Assembly: GCA_020310875.1 (NCBI GenBank)
Contig: CM035413.1
Span: forward strand, 166,868,996-166,932,995
Source of the DNA: Ceratopteris richardii
Taxonomy: Eukaryota > Streptophyta > Polypodiopsida > Polypodiales > Pteridaceae
DNA: 64,000 nucleotides
Reading direction: 5' to 3'
The position numbers and the translations under genes were made by a program. Of the stretch, positions 9,445 to 20,703 are shown piece by piece. Positions within the stretch are counted from its first letter, which is position 1. Every line of letters begins with the position of its first letter. The notes under the pieces were generated by a model. That model saw nothing but the letters and a program-made list of their open reading frames with translations. It did not search any database and was not told the origin of the DNA.

Positions 9445-12400
9445 GCTCCCCTTCAATCTTCAAATTCTACTCATCATATGTGATGTCTCCTTCCTCTGTC
9501 TTTTCTTTGATTCTCTTGCTATCTCCCTTTTGATCTAACTTTGCCTTTCAATCTTCTAAGTTTGGTTCTGCTATAGACTCTTTGATGTAGTCGGTGATTG
9601 TTGAAGTAGTGGCCTTTCCATTTGATTGATTGCTTTCAGAATTTTGTGTTGACGAAGTCTTCCTTCTTGGCTTTGATCATTGATGTAGAGAGACCCTTTT
9701 GAATTTAGTCCTTGTTGATTGACTCCTTTGATTTATCAATGGCTTTCAAGTAGTAGCTTTTTTGTTCATCGATGTACTCCTTACTTCATTGTGGTTTGAT
9801 GATGTTCCTCTTTGTGAATAGCTCCTTGGAGTTGCTTTTGATCGTTGAATTTTCTTCAAATGTAGAATAGCTTTTGTGCTCCTTTTGAAGTGTCTTTGAT
9901 TTGATGTTTCCAAGCTTAGCTTTTCTCCTCTTGTTGATGTCTTTTCTTCATGAGTTGATGTAGTCCATTGATGTAATCCTTTGCTCCATGTAGATAATCT
10001 TTGCTTTGTCCTTTGCTTCAAAAGATGGCTTCATTTTTGGTTGATAACGCCTTCTTCTTTGAATGCTTCATGTTGATGTAGCACCTTCCTTCAAGAATAT
10101 CTCCCCTTCAATTTGAGAACCCTTTTATGTGATCTTTGAAGGATACAATCTTTTACATAGTACTTCGGATAAGGAAGTACACGAGCGTGAATACATGAGC
10201 TCTTTTCAACATAATACATATGGAGGTTTCGAACAAGTTACAAAGCTACAAAAGTGTTTTATCTATGGCTTTTGCCATTTGTGTATAACAACTTAACTTT
10301 GTCTAATGCAAAGTTCAGAGGTTGTGGTGTTCCCTCACTCATCTTGGAGCGAGCATTGCTCTAGCTCTAGAGTGATTCTATTCCTTTACTTGTTTGATGA
10401 CTACTTTTACATAAAGAAATGAAGCTAATCAAGATCCCAGCTTCTTGATCAAACTTCATGTTGTTTACACCTTCTATGTGTGGAAACAAGTGCTCACACC
10501 ACTTGTATATGTGATCAACCTTTTAATTTACAATGCTTGGTAATGAAGGGGATTTGAGTGCTTTACTTGCTTTTACACAAGATCCAATGTGTGTGATAAT
10601 ATGCAGCCTTTTGAATGACTCTTTCTAGATGAGAGTCCATACAAATTTGTATTTAAGTCAAATTGACTTGCGGTAGCACATATAAAGTGCTTATGGTCTC
10701 TACAAGTAGAGTAGAGTAATGTTTTTACCTTTGTCTAGGTGTGTTGAATACACCTTCATTTTCTTCATTTTGTGAGGAAGTCTTCTTCTTCATCTTTGTG
10801 TGCATTGAGTGCACATTCTTCATCTTCCTACGGTGAGGAAGTCTTTACTTTGAGTGCATTGAATGCACTTTCTACTTGTTGTTGTTTGATTTTTGCTTCT
10901 TCCAATTGGTATGGAGAAGTGAGCTTCATAATGAGCTTCTTTGAGTAGTGACATCCACGGTATTTGCCTCGGTCACTTGATTCTTCTTGCTTCAATCTTC
11001 CTCAATGATTGAGAAGTGCTTCGATAGCACTTGGCTGCAAATACAATGTGCTTGAATAGTATTTTCAATTCCAAGCTTCTTACTTTTGTGTTCATATATC
11101 TTAATATGGAGAAAATTGGAGCTTGAAGAGTACATGCCAATGGACAAGAGATCTATGCGATCTCTTTTTTTTTTTTGGTACAAGAGTATACAATAGAGAT
11201 TCACTCTAATAGTGGTAACCTTTTTGATGTGATAAGAGAAGGCTTAGAAATTGATTAATGCTAAAGAATGGGTATTTCTCAAGATAGAACTATAAGGGCA
11301 TTGATCATAACCGGTTTTAAGTGCACAAGGATCATAGACAAAATACTATCAAGTGAGAATCCCAAATTGATGTATATTACCAAATGAACGATTCCAATAT
11401 AGCAAACACCTTCTCGTTGTAGATGTGAAATTTCAGAACCAAAGAATTCAATGAGTAGGAGCTTTGATACCAATAATAGCCTTTGATCTTCAATCTTGAG
11501 CCTTGGGATTTGTGGGTTGTATAATCCTTTAAGAGCTTTGTCTTCAAACTATCTTCACTTTGAGATCATTTGTAATCCTTCAAAGGGTAATCCTGAAGTT
11601 CCTCTTCCTCTTTGCCTTCTTCTACTTCCTCCATCATTATCCATGCTCATCATTGATATACCAAAAAATGTGTGACATAATTGACAAGTTCCTGGAAAAT
11701 CCCAAACAAGTGAAACTTCATGTACAGCAAGAGTTGAAGCCTTAATGCGTATAGAACAGCATATATTTTACAAAACTTTGGCAAGGAATCCATGATGCCT
11801 ATCTGAAACCGAGACACTGAATTGATCAAATACACACATGAGTAGTTGGGTTAGTGGCGGCATGCCAGATTTGTGCGACCTTGTATTCTAATCCCTTGGA
11901 GAAATAATTCTTGCGCTAAACTTTGATGGAAGAAAAAAACATGGCAACACTTTATTCTTTATCTTTTCCAATGGTTCCTCTTGGTGCCTCGTGTGTCCGT
12001 CCTTTGCCTCATAGCCATTCGCTTCATGTCCTTCAGGGCCGGCGACATGCTCATGCTCACCGTACTTCCTCGTGCTCGGGACATACTGGCCATGGGTTGC
12101 CTGATTTCCATTCCCTGCGTCTTCCTTGTGGCCACCAATGTGAAGCTTCTCCTCGACTATGAATTGTCTTCTCACTAGCAGGATGTGGTGGATTCTTTGT
12201 GTTGATATCAGCCACTTACTGCAATTAACTAAAGTATGCATGATGGAGAGCTTCGTATGCCTCTGATGAGACTTCAATATCCACGCTTGCATAGGCAGTC
12301 GATCATTTCAAAGAGATGCGATTGCATGCATAGTGAACAGAACACTTTGAATACCATGGTAATAAGATAGGAGAGATGTAAAGACCGACAACACGCAGAT

Positions 12401-12699
12401 AACAAGTATGAGACTGAATTACTATAAGCCTCTAATGTCATATCTTCCTTTGATGATGATCTATGAGCTTCATTGCCTTTGATCGATGCTCCTCTGCTTC
12501 TAATCTTCCTTGATAGCTTGATGATGATAGCCTACTTTGCTGCTCCATCTTCCAATCCATTCTTCAATAATCTTGAGATAGCATTGAACAACTATAAATG
12601 TGATTTATTCAAGTGAGTGATGAAAATGAGTTTACAATACATTTTCAAAGAGCTTTGATAATAACAAGATCTAATGAGGGCCAAGAAGGGTTATGAAAG
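9445..12699. other. Non-coding interior of the LARD-like element
   Basis: No coding sequence can be supported. The first kilobase is built from degenerate words such as TTGATGTAG and CTTTGAT (for example near 9583, 9681, 9930-9975 and 10074), like a decayed minisatellite. A second primer-site-like word, TGGTATCAAAGC on the minus strand, lies at 11461-11472. Confidence 0.5.
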
Positions 12700-12711
12700 G
12701 CTTTGATACCA
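12700..12711 (-). other. Primer binding site (tRNA-Met type) of the LARD-like element
   Basis: The minus strand reads TGGTATCAAAGC, one base from the initiator tRNA-Met site TGGTATCAGAGC. One base separates it from TGTGAGTGAG, taken as the inner end of the 5' LTR at 12713. Confidence 0.6.
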
Positions 12712-12712
12712 C

Positions 12713-13772
12713 TGTGAGTGAGTGGGATACACTCTAATGCGGAAACGTGTGAGGTAAAGATTAAATCCAAGATTGCACATATGTCAATCATGGTTCTAAC
12801 TAAATGATCATATCATCAATAGAGAACCAAACTTCAATATAATCTTTGTATATAGAACCACTTCAAGTATATGTGAACACGCTTTATCATGTAATTAATC
12901 TCATGAGTTGATGGAAGGCATCACTTTAAGATAATGAAAGGCTTCTGCATATTTACATCAAAGATCATAGTAATATGCGAGGAAACGTTTAGCCTCCTGC
13001 AACATGATTATGTTGTGAAGTCATGAACTCTTTATCCTTGTAAGCGTACCCTCTAGATCTGCAACAATCCTTCTCTTCTCCGATCTTCACAACTGCATTG
13101 CTGCACAGTCTCCTACTTTCGAGGTTGTACTTTCTTCATGATGACTCATTCCAGAATTTGAGTTGTGCATGCTAAAGCGACGTTCTCTGAATGCAAGACT
13201 ATTGACTGTATGTGTAACGTCTGATTTCATGATGGTGTGTGAATTACTCATAAATAATGAGTTGCAAAATTTGCATAGTCCCGGCATTCTCATGCGTTCC
13301 TGCACAATACTGTAGATAGATAAAGTGTGAACATAGAGGTAAAGCAAATGGTACAGAGAGCAAGGCCAAGTAGCAGCGAGAACACATATTCTGTAACGTA
13401 TTACATTTTGAGGTGTTAAACCAATGATGCAGATAATCATTGCATATTGCTATCATGAAATTTGCATTCTATAGAATCGCAATTGTACACATCATGACAG
13501 ATGAACACATCATATGTTGATGTATACTTATATATGAATATTAGCAACCGAATGAATACGCATGCTCTCCATTGAATGGGATGAGTTGTTGTACATAATA
13601 CGCAAAAATAAATGATCATGCTACAGACCATGAGAGAGAAGAATGACAACATGGGGTCAACTAGCAGAGATAAATCATATACGCATAATGTATGAAAAAT
13701 TCTTTTTGGGTTTTTTCTATGAGTAAATGAAAAATGCTAAGAGTGTGAATTTGGAGATTGCCTGCACCAACA
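12713..13772 (-). repeat. Putative 5' LTR of the LARD-like element
   Basis: Bounded by the primer site on the left and the 81-bp terminal repeat on the right; begins TG and ends CA in the plus orientation. Only the outer 81 bp match the left LTR clearly. No gene is seen inside. Confidence 0.4.
13692..13772 (-). repeat. 81-bp terminal repeat, right copy
   Basis: 80/81 identical to 9364-9444; ends CACCAACA and is followed at once by the older gypsy sequence of G3. Confidence 0.85.
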
Positions 13773-16734
13773 GTTGAGGCCCCAGTCTTCTTTACATCAA
13801 AACTGGTTAATGCTCCTGAGATTGAAACATCATCCAAGAACATATCAGACTCGTCAGCACAATCGAACTATCCATTGGAAGAATCTCCTTATACTATGGT
13901 GTGGGATATTCTATCAATGGCTCCTATTACCTTACCATTGGGATAGTTATTAACCATAGTACCTGGTATTTGGTAGTAGTTCTAATAGCAATTCGATGTG
14001 GATCAGATTTTGGCACCACCTACAACAACCATACACCTAAAACCTGACACTATTATAGACCATGTGGTCCCCTTGATCACCTTGTGGTACAAAAATCATC
14101 AAATTGCAAAGGTCTTAACTGATGGTGGATCAAGAGTGAACATAGTTACAACGACCTTGTGTAAGAAATTAGGGTGGAATCATATTGAAGCGATTGATTT
14201 TTTCATTCATATGGCTGATGAATCCTGAGTGCACCCTATCAAGCTACTTCATAATATTCAAATGACCCTACAAGGTGCAATTTTTAATATGAACTTTGTG
14301 GTCCTTGATGTTCTCGAGTGTATTTTGGACTATAACTTACTATTTCCAAGACCTTGGTTGAAACAAGCCAAAGCGTTGTAGGATTGGTCATCCAATGAGC
14401 TCACTTTTAAATATAATCATATAAAATATATGACCCCCCTTGATGAATTTAAACCTCATGAGATACATGCTCGACCTTATGTGGAAAAGTCGATTCATAT
14501 GTTGGATGAACTATCTGATGACGAGGAAACAACCTTTCTCTCAGCTAATCAGGATCTATTATCACTAGGCACTGTGGACATGTAACACATGGTGGACCAA
14601 TGCTCTCCGATGTCCTGTGTAGTTCAAACAAGTGTTGTTGAGACTTGAGAGTGTCTTGAGGAAGTATTGGATTTAGCAGAGTTACAACAAAAAGTCTTCA
14701 ATAGTGATGATGATCATCTCGATCACCAATCTTACATGACTGAAGATCAATTGATCACTTGTCATCTCGGTGATGACCATAATCCTAGATCTATCAAGAT
14801 CAAAGCTGACCTAGAAGAACCCCTCCAATGGGACTTACTCTCACTATTGACCAAATTCACTAATGTGTTTGCTTGGGATTACAAAGATATGAAAGGACTA
14901 GATCCACAAATCTATCAACATAGACTAGTACTTAAGCCAAATGTTTATCCTGCCAAACAAGAGAGTCATAGGATGAACCCTAATTATGCCAAACAAGTAA
15001 AATAGGAAATTGATCAAATACTAGGATTTAGTTTTATTGTTCCCATTGAACATGTGGAATGGATCTTACCAATAGTGATCGTACCCAAGAAAAATAAACA
15101 ACTCAAGATATGTGTGGATTACCAAAAATTAAATGCAGATCTATTCTCGATCCTTTTCCTTTACCATTTTTAGACAGAATGCTTGATGAAGTAGCACAAT
15201 GCAAAATATATTCTTTTTTGGATGGGTATAGTGGATATAATCAAGTGCATATGAATGAAGAAGATATTCCTAAAAGAGCTTTTATTACCAGTTGGGGATT
15301 CCATGCCTATATGGTCATGCGGTTTGGTCTCTATAATGCCTTCTGTACTTTTTAGCATTGTATGCACGATATCTTCTCTCCATATTCGAAAAGTTTCATG
15401 CGAGTATGTTTGGATGATTTTTTGCTCTCTAGTGCCAAGGTGGATCATTTGTAGCAGCTTCGTTTATGTTTTCTAAAGTGTCATGAGTAGAGACTGTGCC
15501 TTAACCCTACAAAACCCATCTTAGTTGTGTCGTGTGGTAAATTGTTGGCCCATATTATTTCCCATCAAGGTATTCAAGTTGACCTTGATAAAGTGTAGGC
15601 TATACTTACTGCCTCACCACCAAAATCACCGAAAGAAGTTCACCGGTTCATGGGAGAAATTTGATGGCATGGTTCTCATCTTCCTTGGTTTAACTCTTCC
15701 TATCACGTGCCTAACTATAGTAGCCCCTCGTGAGTTCTAATGGACCAATGAGTGTCAAACAAGTTTTCTCCACCTTAAACAGCTGGTGGCGTAGGCTCAT
15801 ATTCTTCAAGCCACCCAATGGGATTTAACCTTTCATGTGTTTGTCAATGCTTTTGATATTGCTTATCACTTGGGATTTTGTGGACTCTTATTATAATATG
15901 ATACTGACTTTCTTAACACTATTTGTCCCCTAGACTTGCTTCCCATTTCTACTCATTAGAAGTTATCCTTATATAGCCATCACTTTCACATAATTGTTGG
16001 TCAATTGTACTATTTTGATCCTTTGAGTGCCTGCCTCCAATGTGCCCCTTTCCATGAGGTCCTTTCTGTCTTAGCCCTAGCACATTTGGCTCCAATAGGT
16101 GGTCACTTTTCAATTGAATTAATGTATAACAAACTGCTATAGACGAACTCTGGTGGCCTACCATGGAGCAGGATGCTTATCTTTATGTTGGGACTTGTGA
16201 TCCCTGCCAGCAAACTAGCCAATTCTTACCTCGACACCATTCCCCCTTCAACCCATCCTTCCTCTAGGACCTTTCCAGAAGTGGGGATCAGATGTTATCA
16301 AACCCATCATCCCACCTGCCATCCATTCTCACCTCTACAGATTATGTTACTCATTGGGCAGAAGCATGGGCTATTAAATCCACCACAACTTTGGTGGTTG
16401 CAAAATGTTTGACCAAAGATCTTTTTCTTGAGTTTGGGATCCCTTTCGAGATTGTTTGTGACTAGGGCATGCATTTTTCTAATGATCACATTCAAGACCT
16501 TACACAGTCATTCCATATAGCACATAACTTTAGTACACCTTATACCCTAGAGCCAATGGACTAGTAGAGAGCACTAATAAAACATTGTTGACTATGTTTA
16601 AAAACTATTGGAACCCATAGAATCAGTTATTATCCTTAGTTTTATGGGCTTATTGAACAACCTATAAGGTTGCTAGTTGTACATCTTTCGAATTAGCTTA
16701 TGGGTTACAAGCCATTGCCCCTATGGAGATTGTT
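13773..16734 (+). pseudogene. Degenerate gypsy pol of element G3, upstream part
   Basis: Many stops and frameshifts break a clear gypsy pol. The protease signature VLTDGGSRVNIV lies near 14110-14150. The reverse transcriptase is recognisable from FAWDYKDMKGLDP near 14865 through VPKKN near 15083, FLDGYSGYNQVH near 15215-15250 and a CLDDF box near 15405 in place of YMDDF. RNase H and integrase follow in several frames, and integrase text such as AYGLQAIAPMEIV runs to 16734, where the LINE interrupts it. Without the LINE the same sentence continues at 23709. No gag is visible; sequence 5' of the protease is cut by the LARD-like element. It is the oldest recognisable element in this part of the window. 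Confidence 0.85.
16719..16734. repeat. LINE target-site duplication, left copy
   Basis: The 16 bases CCCTATGGAGATTGTT are repeated exactly at 23709-23724, flanking the LINE. Confidence 0.93.
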
Positions 16735-16877
16735 TTTTTTTTTTAATATAAAGGAAGTTCGGCAATAGCCTACTCTCCCGGACTTGAATTAAATTAAGAA
16801 ACAAAGGTACAATAGAAGGGGACTAGTGCCCACGGGACCCCCCAAATCCCACAAAGCAGGGGAAGCTTGAGTGAAAC
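16735..16877 (-). other. LINE 3' UTR and A tail
   Basis: On the minus strand the stop codon of ORF2 is followed by about 130 bases ending in CCGGGAGAGTAGGC...TATTAA and a short A tail (T at 16735-16744 on the plus strand). Confidence 0.8.
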
Positions 16878-18842
16878 CTAGGTAGCATTACAGAGAAGGT
16901 TAATCACCCTCTCATCGCCCTCATGCGGGGCCCACTTGGGTTTGAGCTTGTTGTTGATCAAAAGAAGGACTTGATGGTGCCTGAAGGGGGGGGATTTCTT
17001 ACTGTTAACAATCCTTTTGCCCAGGAGGAATAGTGATTTCTCGGTCGACCACTCCCTGGGGGGATCGCCGAAGTTGAGAGCACACCTCTCCCGCCAAATC
17101 TTCCACAAGACTTCCCCTCTGATGGCGTTCCAGAGAGTCGCAGAGCAGCCGATCGCTTCTCCCAAAAGGACTTGTTTCCAACTAAGCTGTTTTTGAAGTC
17201 TGATTTTCATTCCAACCGTCTGCCAGATTTTGTGGGAGTTGGGGCAGGTAAGGAAGATGTGTGGGACGTCTTCGATAGCCCGGTGGCAGCGTTTGCACCA
17301 AGGCGGAATCCCACAAAGTTTACTAGCCTTATGGTTGGTCCAAATTCCTCGATGAAGAATTTGCCATAAGAGGACAGACTTCTTAGTCTCTATAAGGGGG
17401 TGCCAGATACTCATGAATTTCATGTCCCACCGAAGTCGCGTCCAAGACAGGGACCACTTCTTGTTGAGGCTGATCTGGTGGTCAGCCGTTTCTTTGATGC
17501 TCGGGATTTTGAGAAGGCTATTTCCATTGTGCCATTTGAGACCGAGCGAGTTCGGTGTATCGTGTCCCATGAGAAGGCGAGTCTTGTGACGATCCCATGC
17601 GAGGCATCGGCTTTGCAAAGTGTTCCATTCTTCGTAGGAGATATTTATGCAAGGGTCAATATCCTCGAAGTTGATCCAGCTGTGGGTGTCATGTTTCCAG
17701 AGGTGTTTCCATTTTTTGAATCCTTTGTTCCATAACCTCTTGGCATTTTGGATGTTCCACGACTCCACACTCCGGATGCCGTGTATCGGAAACCAGATAG
17801 AGTCGTTTTGTCTGATTCCGGCCGCCCACTTCCAGTCCTCATTAATTCTTGTGAAGCTTTTGACTTTATTCCAGCCCTTCCAAAGGGAGCACACGAGATT
17901 GGAGCCTTTCGGGAAGACGGGGATCGGGGAGAATAGCAGGGTCATGATGTTAAGATTCTTCCAGTTTGGGAACCCCATGAGAGCCAACTCATTCTTGTTT
18001 CTAAAGATCAGCTTGGCCCACGAGGCCTCCCTATTGCACCAAGCCTTAATCATCCATTTGGCGGCCCGTTTGTTAGCCATACACCCAATGTCCAGGATAC
18101 CAAGCCCCCCGCTGTCTCTAGGGCTAGTGCAGATGGTCCATTTGATTTTAGGCATCCCCCTTCTGTTATGATCGCCCGTCCAAAGAAAGTTTCTACAAAT
18201 ACTATTCAGTTTGGACAGGCCTTGCTCATTCGGTCTCCAACAAGAAAGGAAATAGATGGTAGAAGAGAGGAGGAACGTGTTGATAACCATCGCGCGCCCA
18301 GCGAGATTGATTTGCATACCTTTCCAGTAGTTAAGCTTGTTTTCGAATTTGGCCAACACCCAGTTCCATCTCTGCTCCATAGAGACGCCAAACCCCAAGG
18401 GGATTCCAAGAAGTCGAAAGATTTGGCCCTGCGGAATGATTTGACAGCCCTGATCAATAAGAAGGCCAGGTTGATGTCCCACAATAGCCTTAAAGGCGGT
18501 CTTAGAGTGGTTGATTTTGGATCCAGAGGCTTCACAAAAGGTAGCAAGACACCTCCAGAAAGTCTCCAGGCTGGTATTATCATTGTGAACGAACGCGTTC
18601 ATGTCATCGGCAAATAGTCTCATGATGATTTGACTGTGGTCGTGAGGCAACCGGAGGCCTTTGATATTGCCAGTCTCCACATGATGTGCCACAAGTCTGC
18701 TCAGCCCCTCAGTGGCGATGGCAAAAAGAAGGGGGGCCAACGGGCACCCTTGTCTAATAGATCTTCTAAGATGGATCGCCTTCGAAAGTTTGCCGTTAAC
18801 GTTAATTTGGGTCGTTGCGTTTCCGAGAAGGGTCGCGATCAT
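16878..18842 (-). CDS. LINE ORF2, C-terminal part: reverse transcriptase and zinc-binding end
   Basis: This open stretch of 654 codons continues ORF2 after a one-base frameshift. It holds the later RT motifs: RQGCPLAPLLFAI, the catalytic FADD box (codons near 18605-18616) and a thumb/connection region. The C-terminus has a Cys/His cluster (C-IPPWCKRCH...H-IFLTC) typical of the zf-RVT domain of plant non-LTR transposons. The ATG at its start is probably not used; the natural protein would begin at 20703. RT copies the LINE RNA at a nicked chromosomal target. Confidence 0.9.
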   Translation of the reverse strand: MIATLLGNATTQINVNGKLSKAIHLRRSIRQGCPLAPLLFAIATEGLSRLVAHHVETGNIKGLRLPHDHSQIIMRLFADDMNAFVHNDNTSLETFWRCLATFCEASGSKINHSKTAFKAIVGHQPGLLIDQGCQIIPQGQIFRLLGIPLGFGVSMEQRWNWVLAKFENKLNYWKGMQINLAGRAMVINTFLLSSTIYFLSCWRPNEQGLSKLNSICRNFLWTGDHNRRGMPKIKWTICTSPRDSGGLGILDIGCMANKRAAKWMIKAWCNREASWAKLIFRNKNELALMGFPNWKNLNIMTLLFSPIPVFPKGSNLVCSLWKGWNKVKSFTRINEDWKWAAGIRQNDSIWFPIHGIRSVESWNIQNAKRLWNKGFKKWKHLWKHDTHSWINFEDIDPCINISYEEWNTLQSRCLAWDRHKTRLLMGHDTPNSLGLKWHNGNSLLKIPSIKETADHQISLNKKWSLSWTRLRWDMKFMSIWHPLIETKKSVLLWQILHRGIWTNHKASKLCGIPPWCKRCHRAIEDVPHIFLTCPNSHKIWQTVGMKIRLQKQLSWKQVLLGEAIGCSATLWNAIRGEVLWKIWRERCALNFGDPPREWSTEKSLFLLGKRIVNSKKSPPFRHHQVLLLINNKLKPKWAPHEGDERVINLLCNAT

Positions 18843-20703
18843 CTTGGTGAATTTTTTGACTACATCCGAGATCTTGGAGCGACTGAAGAATATAGTCCCA
18901 TTCTAGCCTGTCGTAGGCTTTGTCAAAGTCGATCTTGAGGAAAACTACATCTTGATTAGACTCATTTGCAAATTGAATCCCTTCCCAAATATCCATAATG
19001 GTTTCCAGGATAGACCTGCCTTTGATGAAACCTTTTTGGTCCTCACAAAGCCAAGATCTCAGATGGCACGAGATTCTGTTGGCAATGACTTTGGCGATGA
19101 TCTTGTATCCTGTTTGGAGCATCGTAATAGGCCGCCAGTTCTCGATTCTGTTCTTTTCCCCCTTCTTGTGTATCAACTTGATAATTCGATTATTTAGACA
19201 GGAAGGGAGGGCACCAAACTTTAGCGCTTCTTGCCAAACCATCCGAAGAGGGGTGGCAACCACCAGCTTGAAGGTTTTAAAGAACTCGTTAGTGAGTCCA
19301 TCGGGTCCCGGGCTTTTACCGAGAGGGAGGGCATCAATGACCTCAATGATTTCTGATTCAGAGATAGGGGCATGGAGCAGGGAGTGGAGGTTGGGTGGTA
19401 TCCTCCGGGGGGAAACCCTAGAGATGGCAGCCATACAGTCCCTTCTATAGTGTGAGAGGGGGTTCGAGGTTCCCAGGAGTCTCGTGAAGTGCCCTTCGAT
19501 GATGCCAAAATTATCTTCTTCCGAATTGCATACGTTGCCATGTGGGTCAAGCAGTAGGGGGATCGAATCTCTGTTGTGTTTCCTTTTAAGGATGCGGCAC
19601 ATTTCTTTGGTGGGTTTGTCTGCTTTGCCAGCCCACCACTCCTTGAAGAAAATTTGCAAGTTTTTCCTTTGTATTTCTTCCTCGTATCTCAACACCGCTC
19701 TGATTTTTCGGAGACCTTTCTGGGCTTGGTGTTTTCCTTTGTTCACTTCCTCCTCGAGCCGCCAGAGTCTGTGGTAAAGAGCTTCCCTACGAGCCCGCCG
19801 CACAGTCTCGAGCATCTTTTTAGTTCTGATCATGATCTTACGAGACTTGTCGACCGCACTTCTCCAGCACTTGGCTGGGGCCAAGCCAGAAGCGAACGCC
19901 ATCTTCCACACATCGGCAATTTCTTGATGGACGGAGGGGAGAGAGAAGGTGGCTGCGTTGGCATGGAACCACGGAGCCTTGCGGATCTTGTTGGAAGGTT
20001 GAAAAGTGATAACGATCGGGTAGTGATCAGAGATAGTAAGGTCAGTGCGTTGCGTGATGGTAGGGTGGCCCCACTGATGAGTAAAGCTCTGAGAGATGTA
20101 GCATCTGTCGAGTCTAGCTTTCCTCAGGTCCTCGCTCGCTTGGAGGTTCGACCAAGAGAAGCCGTTCGAGTCTTTGAATTCAACCAGATCCAAGTGAAGT
20201 TTGGTCATGTCCCACGTTTCTTTCTCCCGATTGTCGATGACCCTGCCCTTGCCCAACCATCTGTCCGTAGGGTCCTCCACCATGTTGAAGTCTCCACAGA
20301 TAAGCACGTTGTGGGGAAGCGAGTCTAAGGAGGCCCAAGTGTTCAGTCTCTCCAAATCCCCGTTAGGGGCGTACAGAGAAACCATCGTAACACAGAGAGG
20401 AGCACCAAAAGAAACAGCAATCCAACGATGACTTACATCTTCAATGGAGTTCTCAAGCTTTTCAAACCAGAGTTGTTTGACACCGATTGCCGTTCCTCCA
20501 GACCCCCGCTGGTGCTTCGTTGGGATCCATACATGGGCCGAGGAAACCTGTTTGAGTCGTTTCTGGAGGTCTTCTCCGTCAATTTTAATCTCTTGAATAC
20601 ATATAAAGTCTAGGTTTAGGCTGATGTCGCGAAGCCATTGACCAATGATGGTCGCTCTTGAGGGGTCGGTTAGCCCTCTAGCATTTAGTGAGATGACAAT
20701 CAT
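18802..20703 (-). CDS. LINE ORF2, N-terminal part: endonuclease and start of reverse transcriptase
   Basis: Starts at the ATG at 20703-20701. The apurinic-type endonuclease fills about residues 1-230: SLNARG near residue 6, the IQEIK glutamate near 38, GDFNM, LDRCYIS and the SDHYPI box. The RT follows with GKSPGPDG, IIKLIHKKG, WRPITML and DFDKAYDRLEW. The frame then breaks in a run of six A on the minus strand at about 18856; five A would restore the downstream frame, so one base was gained (or the run was mis-sequenced). The tail after the break is not LINE-like. It overlaps the ORF1 stop by one base. Confidence 0.9.
   Translation of the reverse strand: MIVISLNARGLTDPSRATIIGQWLRDISLNLDFICIQEIKIDGEDLQKRLKQVSSAHVWIPTKHQRGSGGTAIGVKQLWFEKLENSIEDVSHRWIAVSFGAPLCVTMVSLYAPNGDLERLNTWASLDSLPHNVLICGDFNMVEDPTDRWLGKGRVIDNREKETWDMTKLHLDLVEFKDSNGFSWSNLQASEDLRKARLDRCYISQSFTHQWGHPTITQRTDLTISDHYPIVITFQPSNKIRKAPWFHANAATFSLPSVHQEIADVWKMAFASGLAPAKCWRSAVDKSRKIMIRTKKMLETVRRARREALYHRLWRLEEEVNKGKHQAQKGLRKIRAVLRYEEEIQRKNLQIFFKEWWAGKADKPTKEMCRILKRKHNRDSIPLLLDPHGNVCNSEEDNFGIIEGHFTRLLGTSNPLSHYRRDCMAAISRVSPRRIPPNLHSLLHAPISESEIIEVIDALPLGKSPGPDGLTNEFFKTFKLVVATPLRMVWQEALKFGALPSCLNNRIIKLIHKKGEKNRIENWRPITMLQTGYKIIAKVIANRISCHLRSWLCEDQKGFIKGRSILETIMDIWEGIQFANESNQDVVFLKIDFDKAYDRLEWDYILQSLQDLGCSQKIHQDDRDPSRKRNDPN

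Larger units (their letters stand above)
9364..13772 (-). mobile_element. LARD-like non-autonomous LTR element, minus strand
   Basis: The right-hand end of each LTR is marked by an 81-bp sequence at 9364-9444 and 13692-13772 that differs at one base. The left copy is followed by the reverse complement of a polypurine tract (GCTCCCCTTCAATC), and a primer site TGGTATCAAAGC on the minus strand lies at 12700-12711, so the element reads leftwards. The interior of about 3.25 kb has no gag or pol; it is low-complexity sequence rich in TTGATGTAG-like words. This fits a large retrotransposon derivative mobilised by enzymes in trans. How far the left LTR extends past 9364 is not resolved. Confidence 0.55.

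Noticed and set aside
11888..12292. Minus-strand frame of 134 codons in the LARD-like interior
   Set aside because: His/Glu-rich low-complexity text with no domain; comparable random frames lie on the other strand.
17647..18171. Plus-strand frames of 100-250 codons across the LINE (also 19576-20328 and 20838-21278)
   Set aside because: They are shadows of the GC-richer LINE ORFs on the other strand.
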